From: Marinomonas mediterranea MMB-1
Lineage (GTDB): Bacteria; Pseudomonadota; Gammaproteobacteria; Pseudomonadales; Marinomonadaceae
Direction of reading: 5' to 3'
Assembly (NCBI RefSeq): GCF_000192865.1
Contig: NC_015276.1
Span: 2,666,001-2,730,000, forward strand
DNA: 64,000 nt
Of the stretch, positions 25,050 through 33,944 are shown in pieces. Numbering within the stretch: the stretch's first letter is position 1; every line of letters begins with the position of its first letter. The notes under the pieces were generated by a model that worked only from the letters and a program-made list of their open reading frames with translations, had not been told where the DNA came from and made no database searches. Both the position numbers and the translations under genes were made by a program.

Positions 25050-26375
25050 TTAAAACTGCTGCCCCGGAACCCAGCTGGTGCCCGCGAGGGGAACGCGAGC
25101 CATAGCGGCAGATTCAACCGTTAGGGCAACAAGGTCTTCTGGTTCCAAATTACGAAGATCGTTTTTACCGCACGCTCGTGCCAATGTTTGCGCTTCAAGT
25201 GTTAATACTCGAAGGTAATTCGCTAAACGACGTCCCGCATCGACAGGGTCTAATCGTTTCATTAGCTCAGGGTCTTGAGTCGAAATGCCCGCAGGGTCTT
25301 TACCCTCTTGGTAATCGTCATAGTAGCCCGCTGCCGAACCAATTTTCTTAAATTCATCGTCCCATTTAGGATCATTACAACCCAGAGCGACCAAAGCTGC
25401 TGTACCAATGGCGACAGCATCTGCGCCCAATGCCATACATTTAGCGACATCGGCACCATTTCGAATGCCACCCGATACAATAAGCTGCACTTTACGGTGC
25501 ATGCCCATTTCCTGTAACGCTTGTACGGCTTGTGGAATAGCAGCCAATGTTGGGATACCGACGTGCTCAATAAACACATCTTGCGTTGCCGCGGTGCCAC
25601 CTTGCATCCCGTCAACCACGATGACGTCTGCACCGGCTTTTACCGCCAGCTTAACGTCATAGTATGTGCGCGTCGCACCCACTTTGATGTAGATTGGCAC
25701 TTGCCAATCGGTAATTTCTCTAAGCTCTAAAATCTTAATTGCCAAGTCATCCGGCCCTGTCCAATCTGGGTGGCGACAAGCAGAACGCTGATCAATACCT
25801 TTTGGCAGGTTGCGCATTTTCGCGACACGGTCCGTAATTTTCTGCCCGAGTAGCATGCCGCCGCCGCCCGGTTTAGCGCCCTGACCCAATACCACTTCTA
25901 TCGCATCCGCTTTACGAAGATCATCAGGGTTCATGCCGTAACGTGAAGGCAAATATTGATAGACCAATTTTTTCGATTGCCCACGTTCTTCTGGCGTCAT
26001 TCCGCCGTCTCCAGTGGTCGTTGATGTACCAGCTATCGACGCGCCGCGACCCAACGCCTCCTTCGCATTCGCAGACAAAGCACCGAAGCTCATACCCGCA
26101 ATAGTGACAGGAATATCCAGCTCAATCGGCTTTTTAGCAAAACGTGTTCCCAGCGTGACCGAGGTGTTACATGTCTCGCGGTACCCTTCTAACGGATAAC
26201 GGGACATACTCGCTCCCAAGAACAGAAGATCATCAAAATGGGGCAATTTTCGCTTTGCGCCAAAACCTCGAATATCATAGATGCCCGTCTCTGCAGCACG
26301 GCGAATCTCTGCCATTGTAGAGCGGTCAAAAGTCGCGGACTCACGTAAACTAGGATTGTGTGTATCGTTACTCAT
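25050..26375 (-). CDS. mgsC: N-methylglutamate synthase subunit C (GltB FMN-domain-like)
   Basis: A 441-residue protein equivalent to the FMN-binding synthase domain of glutamate synthase (GlxD/MgsC type). Motifs are PVTIAGMSFGALSANAKEALGRGA, the TGDGGMTPEERGQSKKLVYQY block, GQGAKPGGGGMLLG and IIVVDGMQGGTAATQ (read from the VIVVDGMQGG segment). In N-methylglutamate synthase this subunit joins methylamine released from gamma-glutamylmethylamide or glutamate to the carbon skeleton. ATG 26375 is chosen because homology starts there (MSNDTHNPSLRES) and it fits 22 nt after mgsB. A longer frame runs into mgsB. Confidence 0.88.
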   Translation of the reverse strand: MSNDTHNPSLRESATFDRSTMAEIRRAAETGIYDIRGFGAKRKLPHFDDLLFLGASMSRYPLEGYRETCNTSVTLGTRFAKKPIELDIPVTIAGMSFGALSANAKEALGRGASIAGTSTTTGDGGMTPEERGQSKKLVYQYLPSRYGMNPDDLRKADAIEVVLGQGAKPGGGGMLLGQKITDRVAKMRNLPKGIDQRSACRHPDWTGPDDLAIKILELREITDWQVPIYIKVGATRTYYDVKLAVKAGADVIVVDGMQGGTAATQDVFIEHVGIPTLAAIPQAVQALQEMGMHRKVQLIVSGGIRNGADVAKCMALGADAVAIGTAALVALGCNDPKWDDEFKKIGSAAGYYDDYQEGKDPAGISTQDPELMKRLDPVDAGRRLANYLRVLTLEAQTLARACGKNDLRNLEPEDLVALTVESAAMARVPLAGTSWVPGQQF

Positions 26376-26397
26376 AATCAAAATCTCTTTCAACAAA

Positions 26398-27081
26398 TTA
26401 GTAGGCAGATGCGTTATCAACTTTAAAGGTATACAACTCTCGTGCAGAGCCATATCGCTTAAAGCTGGCAGGATCTTCATCCACGCCGGCCTTTTCTAAA
26501 AGCGCTGCGAGTTCAGTAAGGTGTTCGTCGCGCATTTCCTTCTCGATGCAATCGGCACCAAGGGATTTCACTTCCCCTTTAATGTAGATGTGCACTTCAT
26601 AGAGAGAATCTCCTAGCGCATCACCTGCATCACCGCACACAACCAAACTACCTGATTGACCCATAAAGCAGCTCATATGACCAACGCTGCCTTTTACGAC
26701 AATATCAATCCCTTTCATCGAAATGCCGCAGCGTGCGCCCGCATTGCCTTCAATCACTAACAGCCCACCGTGCGCCGTTGCGCCAGCCGCTTGCGATGCA
26801 TCGCCTTTTACGCGTACTACGCCAGACATCATATTTTCAGCAACGCCTTGGCCAACATTGCCATGCACTGTGATATTGGCTGTCTTGTTCATCCCCGCAC
26901 AGAAATAACCCGCATGCCCATGTATGTCGACGTTCAGCGCTTCATCTAAGCCAACCGCTAAATTGTGTGATCCCTTAGGGTTCGTTACGGTCCAATCAGC
27001 CTGACTCACGTTGCCTTTTTGCGCATGTAATGCATGATTCAGTTCTGTCACCGTATTGTTCGTTAAATCAAACGTATTCAT
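26398..27081 (-). CDS. mgsB: N-methylglutamate synthase subunit B (GXGXG domain)
   Basis: A 227-residue protein with the right-handed beta-helix GXGXG repeat of glutamate synthase C-termini. Glycine-rich turns are visible in GHAGYFCAGMNKTANITVHG, NVGQGVAENMMSGVVRVKG, GGLLVIEGNAGARCGISMKG and GSVGHMSCFMGQSGSLVVCG. It acts as the structural partner of the MgsA and MgsC subunits. ATG 27081 has GGAG 6 nt ahead and is preferred over a start four codons upstream. It lies between mgsA and mgsC in the operon. Confidence 0.9.
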   Translation of the reverse strand: MNTFDLTNNTVTELNHALHAQKGNVSQADWTVTNPKGSHNLAVGLDEALNVDIHGHAGYFCAGMNKTANITVHGNVGQGVAENMMSGVVRVKGDASQAAGATAHGGLLVIEGNAGARCGISMKGIDIVVKGSVGHMSCFMGQSGSLVVCGDAGDALGDSLYEVHIYIKGEVKSLGADCIEKEMRDEHLTELAALLEKAGVDEDPASFKRYGSARELYTFKVDNASAY

Positions 27082-27130
27082 TGTTTTCTCCAAATTCCTC
27101 TGTAACCAAGTCGCTTTTGCTCAATAACGT

Positions 27131-28030
27131 TTAGTGACGTTCCCAAATGTAAAAGGTGGCCGGTTCTGGCTCCCACACTTTTGCATTTTCGATTCCAGGA
27201 AGCGACGCAAGCGCTTGGTATTCTGATGCCATCGCGACATAGTCATCGGTCTCAGCAAGTACCGCGGGTTTGCAGGCAATCGGATCACGCATTACTGCAA
27301 AGCCATTTTTTGTACCTATAGTGAAGGTGAAAAAGCCATCTAAGTCGTTAAGGGCACTTTCTAATGCTTCTTTTAAGGAGTCCCCTTCGTTCAAACGCCA
27401 TGTTAAGTAGCCAGCTGCCACTTCTGAGTCGTTTTCCGTCTCGAACGTAATACCCTCGCGTTTTAGGTTTTCACGTAGACGGTTATGATTTGACAGTGAG
27501 CCGTTATGCACGAGACATAAATCCGATCCCGTCGAAAATGGATGACTGCCTTCCATCGTGACAGCAGACTCTGTTGCCATTCGCGTATGCCCAATGATGT
27601 GCGACCCTTCCATGCCGCTTAGGCTGAATTTTGACGAAATATTTTCAGGTAAACCCACTTCTTTTAGGATCTCGATTGAAGCGCCTGCACTTAAAATCAG
27701 AACCTCACTATAATGTGCACTCAACCACTCTCGCACGGCCGCTTCGTCGGCTTTAACCTTTAGTACTGCCACATTCGCATTACTCATCCAATCTGCTTCG
27801 CATTGCAATGCTGTCGCTATTTGATCGGTTAACGTAGACCAATCGAAACCTTCTTCATGATGTCGTAGTGTTAGCTTCAACCACCCTTCTTGGACTTCAT
27901 CACCATAAATAGCGAAGCCAGCACTGTCGGGGCCGCGATCGGTCATTGAGATCAGCATGGGTTCAAACAGTTCACCCAGCTTGTTTTCTAGTGCGTCGTT
28001 TTTTAAATAAAGGCCGACAATTCCACACAT
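27131..28030 (-). CDS. mgsA: N-methylglutamate synthase subunit A (class II glutamine amidotransferase-like)
   Basis: A 299-residue N-terminal-nucleophile amidotransferase. Cys2 (MCGIVGLYL) would be the nucleophile after Met removal, and the DRGPDSAGFAIYG, GHTRMATES and VHNGSLSNH motifs line the glutamine site. In N-methylglutamate synthase it is thought to act on the gamma-glutamylmethylamide amide bond, transferring methylamine. It is separated from gmaS by 42 nt and from mgsB by 49 nt. Its position after gmaS rather than purF neighbours supports this role. Confidence 0.88.
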   Translation of the reverse strand: MCGIVGLYLKNDALENKLGELFEPMLISMTDRGPDSAGFAIYGDEVQEGWLKLTLRHHEEGFDWSTLTDQIATALQCEADWMSNANVAVLKVKADEAAVREWLSAHYSEVLILSAGASIEILKEVGLPENISSKFSLSGMEGSHIIGHTRMATESAVTMEGSHPFSTGSDLCLVHNGSLSNHNRLRENLKREGITFETENDSEVAAGYLTWRLNEGDSLKEALESALNDLDGFFTFTIGTKNGFAVMRDPIACKPAVLAETDDYVAMASEYQALASLPGIENAKVWEPEPATFYIWERH

Positions 28031-28072
28031 AATTAAACCTCTAAAATTTACGTATTCAGTTATTTGATATCG

Positions 28073-29407
28073 TTAGAAAAATTCTGCGTAACGAGCCGTT
28101 TCCCAGTCAGATACATGACGTGAGTACTCATTCCATTCTTGACGCTTAACCTTGATAAACTCAGACACAATTTCCTCACCCATGTGTTCGATGAAGATTG
28201 AATCTTCTTCCAATGCGTCAAGCGCTTCGTTTAGATTCTGAGGAAGAATGTCGATGCTCTTCGCTACGATCTCCTCTAAAGACAAGGCATAAAGGTTGAT
28301 GTTGGTCGGATCACCTGGCTCCAACTGTCGCTCAATACCATCCATGCCTGCCGCAATTAATGCCGCGTGTACAAGATATGGGTTACAACCAGAATCAGGC
28401 AGACGGAATTCAAGACGCCCATAGGGAACACGCACTAACGCAGAGCGGTTGTTGTCGCCGTAACATATATACGCAGGCGCCCAAGTAGCACCTGAATCGT
28501 TTCCTCCGACAACCAATCGCTTATAGGAGTTAACCGTTGGCGCTGCAAACGCACAAATCGCCTTAGCGTGCGCCAAAATGCCTGCTGTAAAGTGGTACGC
28601 CATTTTTGACAATCCCATACCGTGGGCATCTGAATCGTCAGAGAATAAGTTTTTGCCAGATTCATCCGTAATAGAAAGATGGAAATGCATGCCATTTCCT
28701 GTTTTGTCCGCCGCAGGTTTAGGCATAAAGGAGCAGATCATGTCCATATCATTAGCGATTTCACCCGCAGCCATACGAACAAAAGTAAAACGATCCGCAG
28801 ATTCCAGCGCATCGCCATAGGTGTAGTTAATTTCGAACTGACCGTTCGCATCTTCGTGGTCAATTTGATAGACATCAAAGTCGACGGCTTGAAGGGACTC
28901 AACCAAGCGCTCTAAGAACTCGCGAGATCGAGATAAGCCTTTATAGTCATAACAAGGTTTCGCCAAATTGTCCGTATCATCAACCGGCAACAAAGCACCG
29001 TTTTCACCTCGCTTAAACAGGTAGAACTCTGGCTCTAACCCTGTCATGAGTGACCAGCCTTTTTCTGATAAACGAGACAGCTGGTTCTTCAAAACAACAC
29101 GTGAACAATATGGGTGAGGTTCATTGTTCACATAGCCATCACATGCAATGCGCGCATAACCCGGCTGCCAAGGCACAATACTCAATGTAGAAAGGTCACC
29201 GCGCGCCATAAAATCAGGACCGTGTGGCTCCAAACCTAAGCCATTGGTAGCAAAACCAGCAAAACCCGCGCCCGCCTCAACAACATCAAAGATTTTGGTT
29301 GCAGGTACAGATTTTGTTTTAGCAACACCATGAATATCAACAAACTGAGCTAGAACATACTTGACCTTATTTTCTTCGATAAAGCTTTTAACGGTATCTG
29401 GTTGCAT
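28073..29407 (-). CDS. gmaS: Gamma-glutamylmethylamide synthetase (glutamine synthetase-like)
   Basis: A 444-residue member of the glutamine synthetase superfamily. The start [33 protein letters not shown], the [15 protein letters not shown] block and the [12 protein letters not shown] motif closely resemble GMAS proteins that ligate methylamine to glutamate using ATP. Housekeeping GlnA is longer and carries an adenylylation tyrosine motif not seen here. ATG 29407 lies 7 nt after AGGAG; a GTG directly before it is less likely. It leads the mgsABC operon and is a marker for methylamine use. Confidence 0.9.
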   Translation of the reverse strand: MQPDTVKSFIEENKVKYVLAQFVDIHGVAKTKSVPATKIFDVVEAGAGFAGFATNGLGLEPHGPDFMARGDLSTLSIVPWQPGYARIACDGYVNNEPHPYCSRVVLKNQLSRLSEKGWSLMTGLEPEFYLFKRGENGALLPVDDTDNLAKPCYDYKGLSRSREFLERLVESLQAVDFDVYQIDHEDANGQFEINYTYGDALESADRFTFVRMAAGEIANDMDMICSFMPKPAADKTGNGMHFHLSITDESGKNLFSDDSDAHGMGLSKMAYHFTAGILAHAKAICAFAAPTVNSYKRLVVGGNDSGATWAPAYICYGDNNRSALVRVPYGRLEFRLPDSGCNPYLVHAALIAAGMDGIERQLEPGDPTNINLYALSLEEIVAKSIDILPQNLNEALDALEEDSIFIEHMGEEIVSEFIKVKRQEWNEYSRHVSDWETARYAEFF

Positions 29408-29472
29408 CACGATTCTCCTGATATGTATGACGTTATGAATATTGTTTTATTCAAACCTACTATAAAATTTAA

Positions 29473-29487
29473 ATTCCTAACAGGAAT
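29473..29487. promoter_or_regulatory. Palindrome in the gmaS-XRE regulator intergenic region
   Basis: ATTCCTAACAGGAAT is a perfect 6+3+6 palindrome, with a further TAGGAA half-site at 29501-29506. It sits 66 nt upstream of gmaS and between divergent genes, so it is a candidate operator for the neighbouring XRE-cupin regulator. Confidence 0.5.
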
Positions 29488-29658
29488 ATTTATTTATTAT
29501 TAGGAAAGCAAAAAATCTGCCAAATTTTTACTTATAGTAATTTTTTATTCCCAATGGTGTAAGAATCTGATTTTTATGCTGTAATTTCTAAATTACTCAA
29601 ATACTGATCGTTGCGACGTATTAAAAAGCGCGTCAATACGCTCTAAAAGGCTCAAAAC

Positions 29659-30315
29659 ATGGACAAAAATGCACCGTCTCGTCATGCGCGCGCACTGAAT
29701 GAGGGCGAAATAAGTGAAAAAAGAACAAGTTCTCCTAAATTGAAACTTGAAAGTTACATTGCACTACAGGTAAAGAAGCGAAGAATGTCGCTTGACCTTA
29801 AAATCGCCGATGTCGCTAAAATCGCTCATTTAAGCCAAGGGATGGTGAGTAAAATTGAAAATGCGCAAGTCTCCACGAGTTTAGATACCTTGAATCGACT
29901 TTGCGACGCGATCGGCCTGTCTATCTCTCAATTGTTCGCAGACTATGATCGTCCAGAAGGCGGCGCTCAACTGACGAAAGCAGGTCAAGGAATGGAAGTT
30001 GTCCGTAGAGGAACGGAGAAAGGCCACACCTATCAGCTACTCAGCTATAATCGTGGTGAAAAACAGGTCTACGAACCCTTTTTGATTGCGATGGACGATG
30101 CAAGCGAAGTGTTTCCGACCTTCTCTCACCCCGGGCACGAATTTATCCATTTATTAGAAGGTCGTTTGCAATACCGTCACGGTAATCACCTTTACGAAAT
30201 GTCTCCTGGCGACTCACTGTCCTTTAACTCGGATATCCCTCACGGCCCAGAAGTATTAGAAGAGGTTCCCATAAAATTGCTGTCTGTCATTATTCATGAC
30301 TCTGGCGATAAATAG
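29659..30315 (+). CDS. XRE-cupin transcriptional regulator
   Basis: A 218-residue regulator with an N-terminal helix-turn-helix (~42-92; LKIADVAKIAHLSQGMVSKIE, then TLNRLCDAIGLSISQLF) and a C-terminal cupin_2 domain (~140-215; HPGHEFIHLLEGRLQY, MSPGDSLSFNSDIPHG). This architecture is shared by PuuR-type regulators of amine and amino-acid catabolism. It is divergent from gmaS and upstream of the aminotransferase, so either may be its target. AAGG lies 8 nt before the start. Confidence 0.9.
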   Translation: MDKNAPSRHARALNEGEISEKRTSSPKLKLESYIALQVKKRRMSLDLKIADVAKIAHLSQGMVSKIENAQVSTSLDTLNRLCDAIGLSISQLFADYDRPEGGAQLTKAGQGMEVVRRGTEKGHTYQLLSYNRGEKQVYEPFLIAMDDASEVFPTFSHPGHEFIHLLEGRLQYRHGNHLYEMSPGDSLSFNSDIPHGPEVLEEVPIKLLSVIIHDSGDK

Positions 30316-30372
30316 CCGCAACTCATAACTCATACTCTTGCATGCATCATGAAATGGCTGGATACAGACTCA

Positions 30373-30432
30373 CTAGAAACGAATAGACTAGAAACGAAAG
30401 GACTAGAAACGAAACGCCTAGAGACAAAATAA
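30373..30432. repeat. 15-bp direct repeat, four units
   Basis: CTAGAAACGAA recurs at 30373, 30388 and 30403, exactly 15 bp apart. A fourth, diverged unit (CTAGAGACAAA) starts at 30418. It lies between the XRE-cupin gene and the aminotransferase gene. It may be an array of protein-binding sites or simple slippage. Confidence 0.7.
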
Positions 30433-30570
30433 CCGAAACGGAATAATATTTCGTCCCTAGTCAAAATTCGCCATTTTCTTGATGTTCCCTCTACTCTGCC
30501 GACATCATCCGCCGCCCTTCCCACGCTACTATTTTGAATAATTTTTCACTCATGTAGCAGGCTACCTTCT

Positions 30571-31947
30571 ATGCAAGACGATCTAATCGAATTAGACAAA
30601 CGATACTATATTCACCCTGTCATAAATTACCATGCTCACGAAAAACGAGGCGCAACCATTATTAAATCAGGAGACGGCGCTTACCTGACTGACATAGAGG
30701 GAAATACATTATTAGATGCGTTTTCTGGCTTGTGGTGTGTCAACACAGGCTACGGCCATGAAAGTATTGTCGAAGCGGCACAAGAACAAATGCGAACACT
30801 GCCCTACGCAACAGGTTACTTTCACTTTGCATCCGAACCAGCGATCAAACTGGCTGCTAAGTTAGTTGAAATCACACCAAGCTCTCTACAGCACGTATTC
30901 TTTAGCATGGGCGGATCAGATGCCGTAGACTCAGCGATTCGATTTATTGTTCACTATTTTAATTCTCTCGGAAAGCCGACTAAAAAGCAGTTTATCAGCA
31001 TCGAACGAGGTTACCACGGTTCTTCGTCACAGGGCGCTGGTCTTACCGCACTGCCTGTTTTCCATAACAACTTTGATTTACCCCTTCCAAACCAGCATAA
31101 GATAGCTTGCCCTTATTCTTACCGCTTAGCACATGGCGATGACGCAGATGCCGTTATCACAGAATCTGTTGCGGCTTTAAAGAGTAAAGTCGACGAAATT
31201 GGTGTCGACAACGTTGCTGCTTTTTTCTGTGAACCCATTATTGGCTCAGGCGGCGTTATCGTCCCACCAAAGGGTTGGTTAAAAGCGATGCAAGAATGCT
31301 GTAATGAGCTGGGTATTTTGTTTGTTGTCGACGAAGTTATTACTGGTTTTGGTCGAACAGGCACCATGTTCGCAAGTGAAGCGGAAGACGTTCAGCCAGA
31401 CTTAATGACGGTGGCAAAAGGCCTCACCGCTGGCTACGCGCCAATGGGCGCAGTGATGATGAGCGATCACGTCTATCAAACGATTGCTGGTAGCGAGTCA
31501 AATAGCGCTCCCGTTGGACACGGCTTTACGTATTCCGCTCATCCAGTCAGCGCGGCGATTGCCCTTGAGGTGATTCGTTTGTATGAGGAAGGCGGACTTC
31601 TTGAAAACGCTCAAAAAGTAGCGCCTTTCTTTGAGCAAGGTTTGCAAGCTCTGTTAGATCATCCTCTGGTAGGCGATGCTCGTAGCCGTGGTCTTCTAGG
31701 TGCACTAGAACTGGTGTGCGATAAACAAACCAAAGCTCAATTTGACCCAAGCCTTAAGTTACCGGAGAAAATCTCCGATGCAGCCTACAAAAACAGAGTC
31801 ATTTTTAGAAGTTTCGCAGACGGGATCCTTGGTTTTGCGCCCGCACTTTGTTATCGAGAAGAAGATTTTGCGATACTTTTTGAGCGAGTGAAAAAAACGT
31901 TGGATGAGGTATTAGCAGATCCAGACGTACAAGCGGCTATCAGTTAA
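30571..31947 (+). CDS. Class III omega-aminotransferase
   Basis: A 458-residue PLP-dependent aminotransferase of the class III (omega-amino acid/polyamine:pyruvate) type. Motifs are the N-terminal GLWCVNTGYGH, the GGSDAVDSAIRF cofactor phosphate region (~114-124), DEVITGFGRTG at 254-264 and the Schiff-base lysine K283 in VAKGLTAGYAPMG. It would move an amino group from a terminal amine to pyruvate, giving an aldehyde and alanine. It sits downstream of a PuuR-like regulator. Exact donor (beta-alanine, taurine, putrescine and others) cannot be told from sequence alone. Confidence 0.88.
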   Translation: MQDDLIELDKRYYIHPVINYHAHEKRGATIIKSGDGAYLTDIEGNTLLDAFSGLWCVNTGYGHESIVEAAQEQMRTLPYATGYFHFASEPAIKLAAKLVEITPSSLQHVFFSMGGSDAVDSAIRFIVHYFNSLGKPTKKQFISIERGYHGSSSQGAGLTALPVFHNNFDLPLPNQHKIACPYSYRLAHGDDADAVITESVAALKSKVDEIGVDNVAAFFCEPIIGSGGVIVPPKGWLKAMQECCNELGILFVVDEVITGFGRTGTMFASEAEDVQPDLMTVAKGLTAGYAPMGAVMMSDHVYQTIAGSESNSAPVGHGFTYSAHPVSAAIALEVIRLYEEGGLLENAQKVAPFFEQGLQALLDHPLVGDARSRGLLGALELVCDKQTKAQFDPSLKLPEKISDAAYKNRVIFRSFADGILGFAPALCYREEDFAILFERVKKTLDEVLADPDVQAAIS

Positions 31948-32122
31948 CACATTCATCTTAAAGGCTTTTTTGCGTTGGTGCGTACGGCCCTCTGAAAAGA
32001 GCAAACGCTGCACGTATTCAACGCTCGAATACCAAAAAAGATTGAAGAGCGACGGATGACGATCATGCAACTTCCTGCTACTATCGAAGCGTCAATAGGT
32101 ATTAGAAAAAGTCCGCATCTCT

Positions 32123-32205
32123 CTTGGGAAGCTGCGGACAAATCCACAGATGACAAAGCGTGGATAACACTGAAGCTCAAGAGATTTATTCGCAGCTTCC
32201 CTTAG
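32123..32205. repeat. Diverged relative of the MITE-like repeat (copy 4, short)
   Basis: GGGAAGCTGCG (32126-32136) and its complement (32191-32201) are inverted ends. On the minus strand the right end reads CTAAGGGAAGCTGCGAATAA followed by TCTCTTGAGCTTCAGTGTTATC, which parallels CTAGGGAAGGTACGAATAA and GAGCTTCAGTCTTATC of copies 1 and 2. It lies just before the Lrp gene's ribosome binding site. Confidence 0.6.
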
Positions 32206-32221
32206 TAGAAAGGAGTTTTTT

Positions 32222-32716
32222 ATGGTCGGTTCACCAAAACTAGATCGTATTGATGTACGTATCCTAAGCCACTTACAAAAAAATGGTCGGATCTCAAATG
32301 TTAATCTAGCCGATGTGGTAGGCCTTTCTCCTAGCCCTTGTTTAACTCGAGTTAAACGCCTCGAAAAAGCAGGCTATATTTCAAATTATGGTGCTCATAT
32401 TGAACTTGAAAAGCTGGGCACCGTTCAGCGTGTATTTACTCAAATTACCTTAACAGACCATCGTCCAGATCATTTTGCGCAGTTCGAAGCCTGTATAAGA
32501 AAGATTGATGAGGTTCAAGAATGTCACTTGGTGAGCGGTGGGTTTGATTATCAACTGGTTTTTCTAACAAGGAATGTCGTTCACTACCAAACCATTATGG
32601 AAGAGCTTCTAGATCAGAACACCTTCATTGATAAGTACTTTAGTTACATCGTGATTAAGTCTCCTGTTGTTAAGCAATACTACCCAATCGAAAACCTATT
32701 CGAGCCAAATGAATGA
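32222..32716 (+). CDS. Lrp/AsnC-family regulator
   Basis: A 164-residue regulator. The AsnC-type helix-turn-helix is at ~5-60 (LDRIDVRILSHLQKNGRISN, LADVVGLSPSPCLTRVKRLEKAGYI). The C-terminal RAM ligand-binding domain follows (~70-150; ECHLVSGGFDYQLVFLTRN). Start ATG 32222 has AAAGGAG 5 nt upstream. Proteins of this class sense amino acids. It probably controls the following deacylase-oxidoreductase pair or the preceding aminotransferase. Confidence 0.92.
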   Translation: MVGSPKLDRIDVRILSHLQKNGRISNVNLADVVGLSPSPCLTRVKRLEKAGYISNYGAHIELEKLGTVQRVFTQITLTDHRPDHFAQFEACIRKIDEVQECHLVSGGFDYQLVFLTRNVVHYQTIMEELLDQNTFIDKYFSYIVIKSPVVKQYYPIENLFEPNE

Positions 32717-32948
32717 CCCGTTCTATAGAGACGGACAGCCCAAAACGTAAACATACATCGACAACGGCATAAGCTGCTGGTTTATCGATTAAAAACGCCT
32801 GTTTACGTTGTCTTCCTTGCGAAAAACACACCATCTAACCGCACCTTATTCTTAGAATAGTGATTAAAACAACACACTTTCTGTCCTGTTTTTTTGAGAT
32901 TCACTTCACAAGATCTGTAGACACGTACCATTGGAGACGAACACTATC

Positions 32949-33944
32949 ATGACCACCGCACGACAATTTCCGAGCTATCCGATTGAGGTCGAATTTCCAG
33001 ATATTTCTCAATTTGCACAAGGGAACATCGGCATTCCCTATTTATATCATTTTGATAGCAAAGAGCCCGGCCAACATGTCATGATCAACGCGATCACTCA
33101 TGGTAACGAAGTATGTGGTGCGATTGCGGTCAAAGAGCTACTTGAACTCAACGTACGACCACGTAAAGGAAAACTCACACTCGCATTTGCAAACGTCGAC
33201 GCGTATTTAAAATTTGATCCTAGTAACCCAGACTCATCACGCTACGTCGATCAAGATTTAAATAGAGTATGGACACAAGAAATATTAGATAACGAGGCGC
33301 TCGATTCATCCGAACTGCGTCGTGCTCGCGAGCTTCGCCCCGTCATTGATGATGTCGACTATCTATTAGACATACATTCTATGCACGAACGCTGTGCACC
33401 ACTTGGTGTATGTGGCCCCACTCAAAAAGGGCTCGAGTTTGCGATATCACAACAAGTGCCGGAATGGGTTATTCAAGATGAAGGTCATCCAGAAGGCTGC
33501 CGCTTGCGCGATTATGCCGATTTTGGCCGTTCGGACAGTCCCAAAAATGCACTGCTTGTTGAATGCGGTCAACACTGGGAAGCCGTTTCCGTTGATGTCG
33601 CACGGGATTCCTCCGCTCGTTTCTTAATGTCTTTCAATATCATAGAGCAATCAGATCTTCCTGAACACTGGGTCAAGCCGTTAGAGGCGTCCCATCAAAA
33701 AGTGGTTGAAGTGACAGAGCCTGTTGTCGCAACCAGTATGAACTTCGAATTTAAAAATGACTATTTCGGTTTAGAAACCTTTGCAGAAAAAGGCATCATC
33801 ATCGCAGAACAAGATGGTTTCCCTATCTCGACTCCTTATTCTAACTGCGTGCTTGTGATGCCGTCATTACGTCAACTAAAACCTGGTGTCACAGTGGTAC
33901 GGTTAGGCAAACTTCAGGAAACAATTGAAAGAGGAGAACATTAA
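32949..33944 (+). CDS. Succinylglutamate desuccinylase/aspartoacylase-family zinc hydrolase
   Basis: A 331-residue M14-like metallohydrolase. The zinc site is visible as THGNEVCGA (His and Glu ligands) with a downstream LLDIHSMHE histidine, and a substrate arginine-rich segment around QDLNRVW. The family hydrolyses N-acylated amino acids. The first ATG in frame (32949) is preferred over an upstream TTG. The stop overlaps the next start (TAATG), so it is coupled to the FAD oxidoreductase. Together they may deacylate and then oxidise an amino-acid derivative; the substrate is unknown. Confidence 0.85.
   Translation: MTTARQFPSYPIEVEFPDISQFAQGNIGIPYLYHFDSKEPGQHVMINAITHGNEVCGAIAVKELLELNVRPRKGKLTLAFANVDAYLKFDPSNPDSSRYVDQDLNRVWTQEILDNEALDSSELRRARELRPVIDDVDYLLDIHSMHERCAPLGVCGPTQKGLEFAISQQVPEWVIQDEGHPEGCRLRDYADFGRSDSPKNALLVECGQHWEAVSVDVARDSSARFLMSFNIIEQSDLPEHWVKPLEASHQKVVEVTEPVVATSMNFEFKNDYFGLETFAEKGIIIAEQDGFPISTPYSNCVLVMPSLRQLKPGVTVVRLGKLQETIERGEH

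Noticed and set aside
30330..30524. A small minus-strand frame with FVSS pentapeptide repeats
   Set aside because: The repeats are just the translated 15-bp DNA repeat; there is no ribosome binding site or homology.
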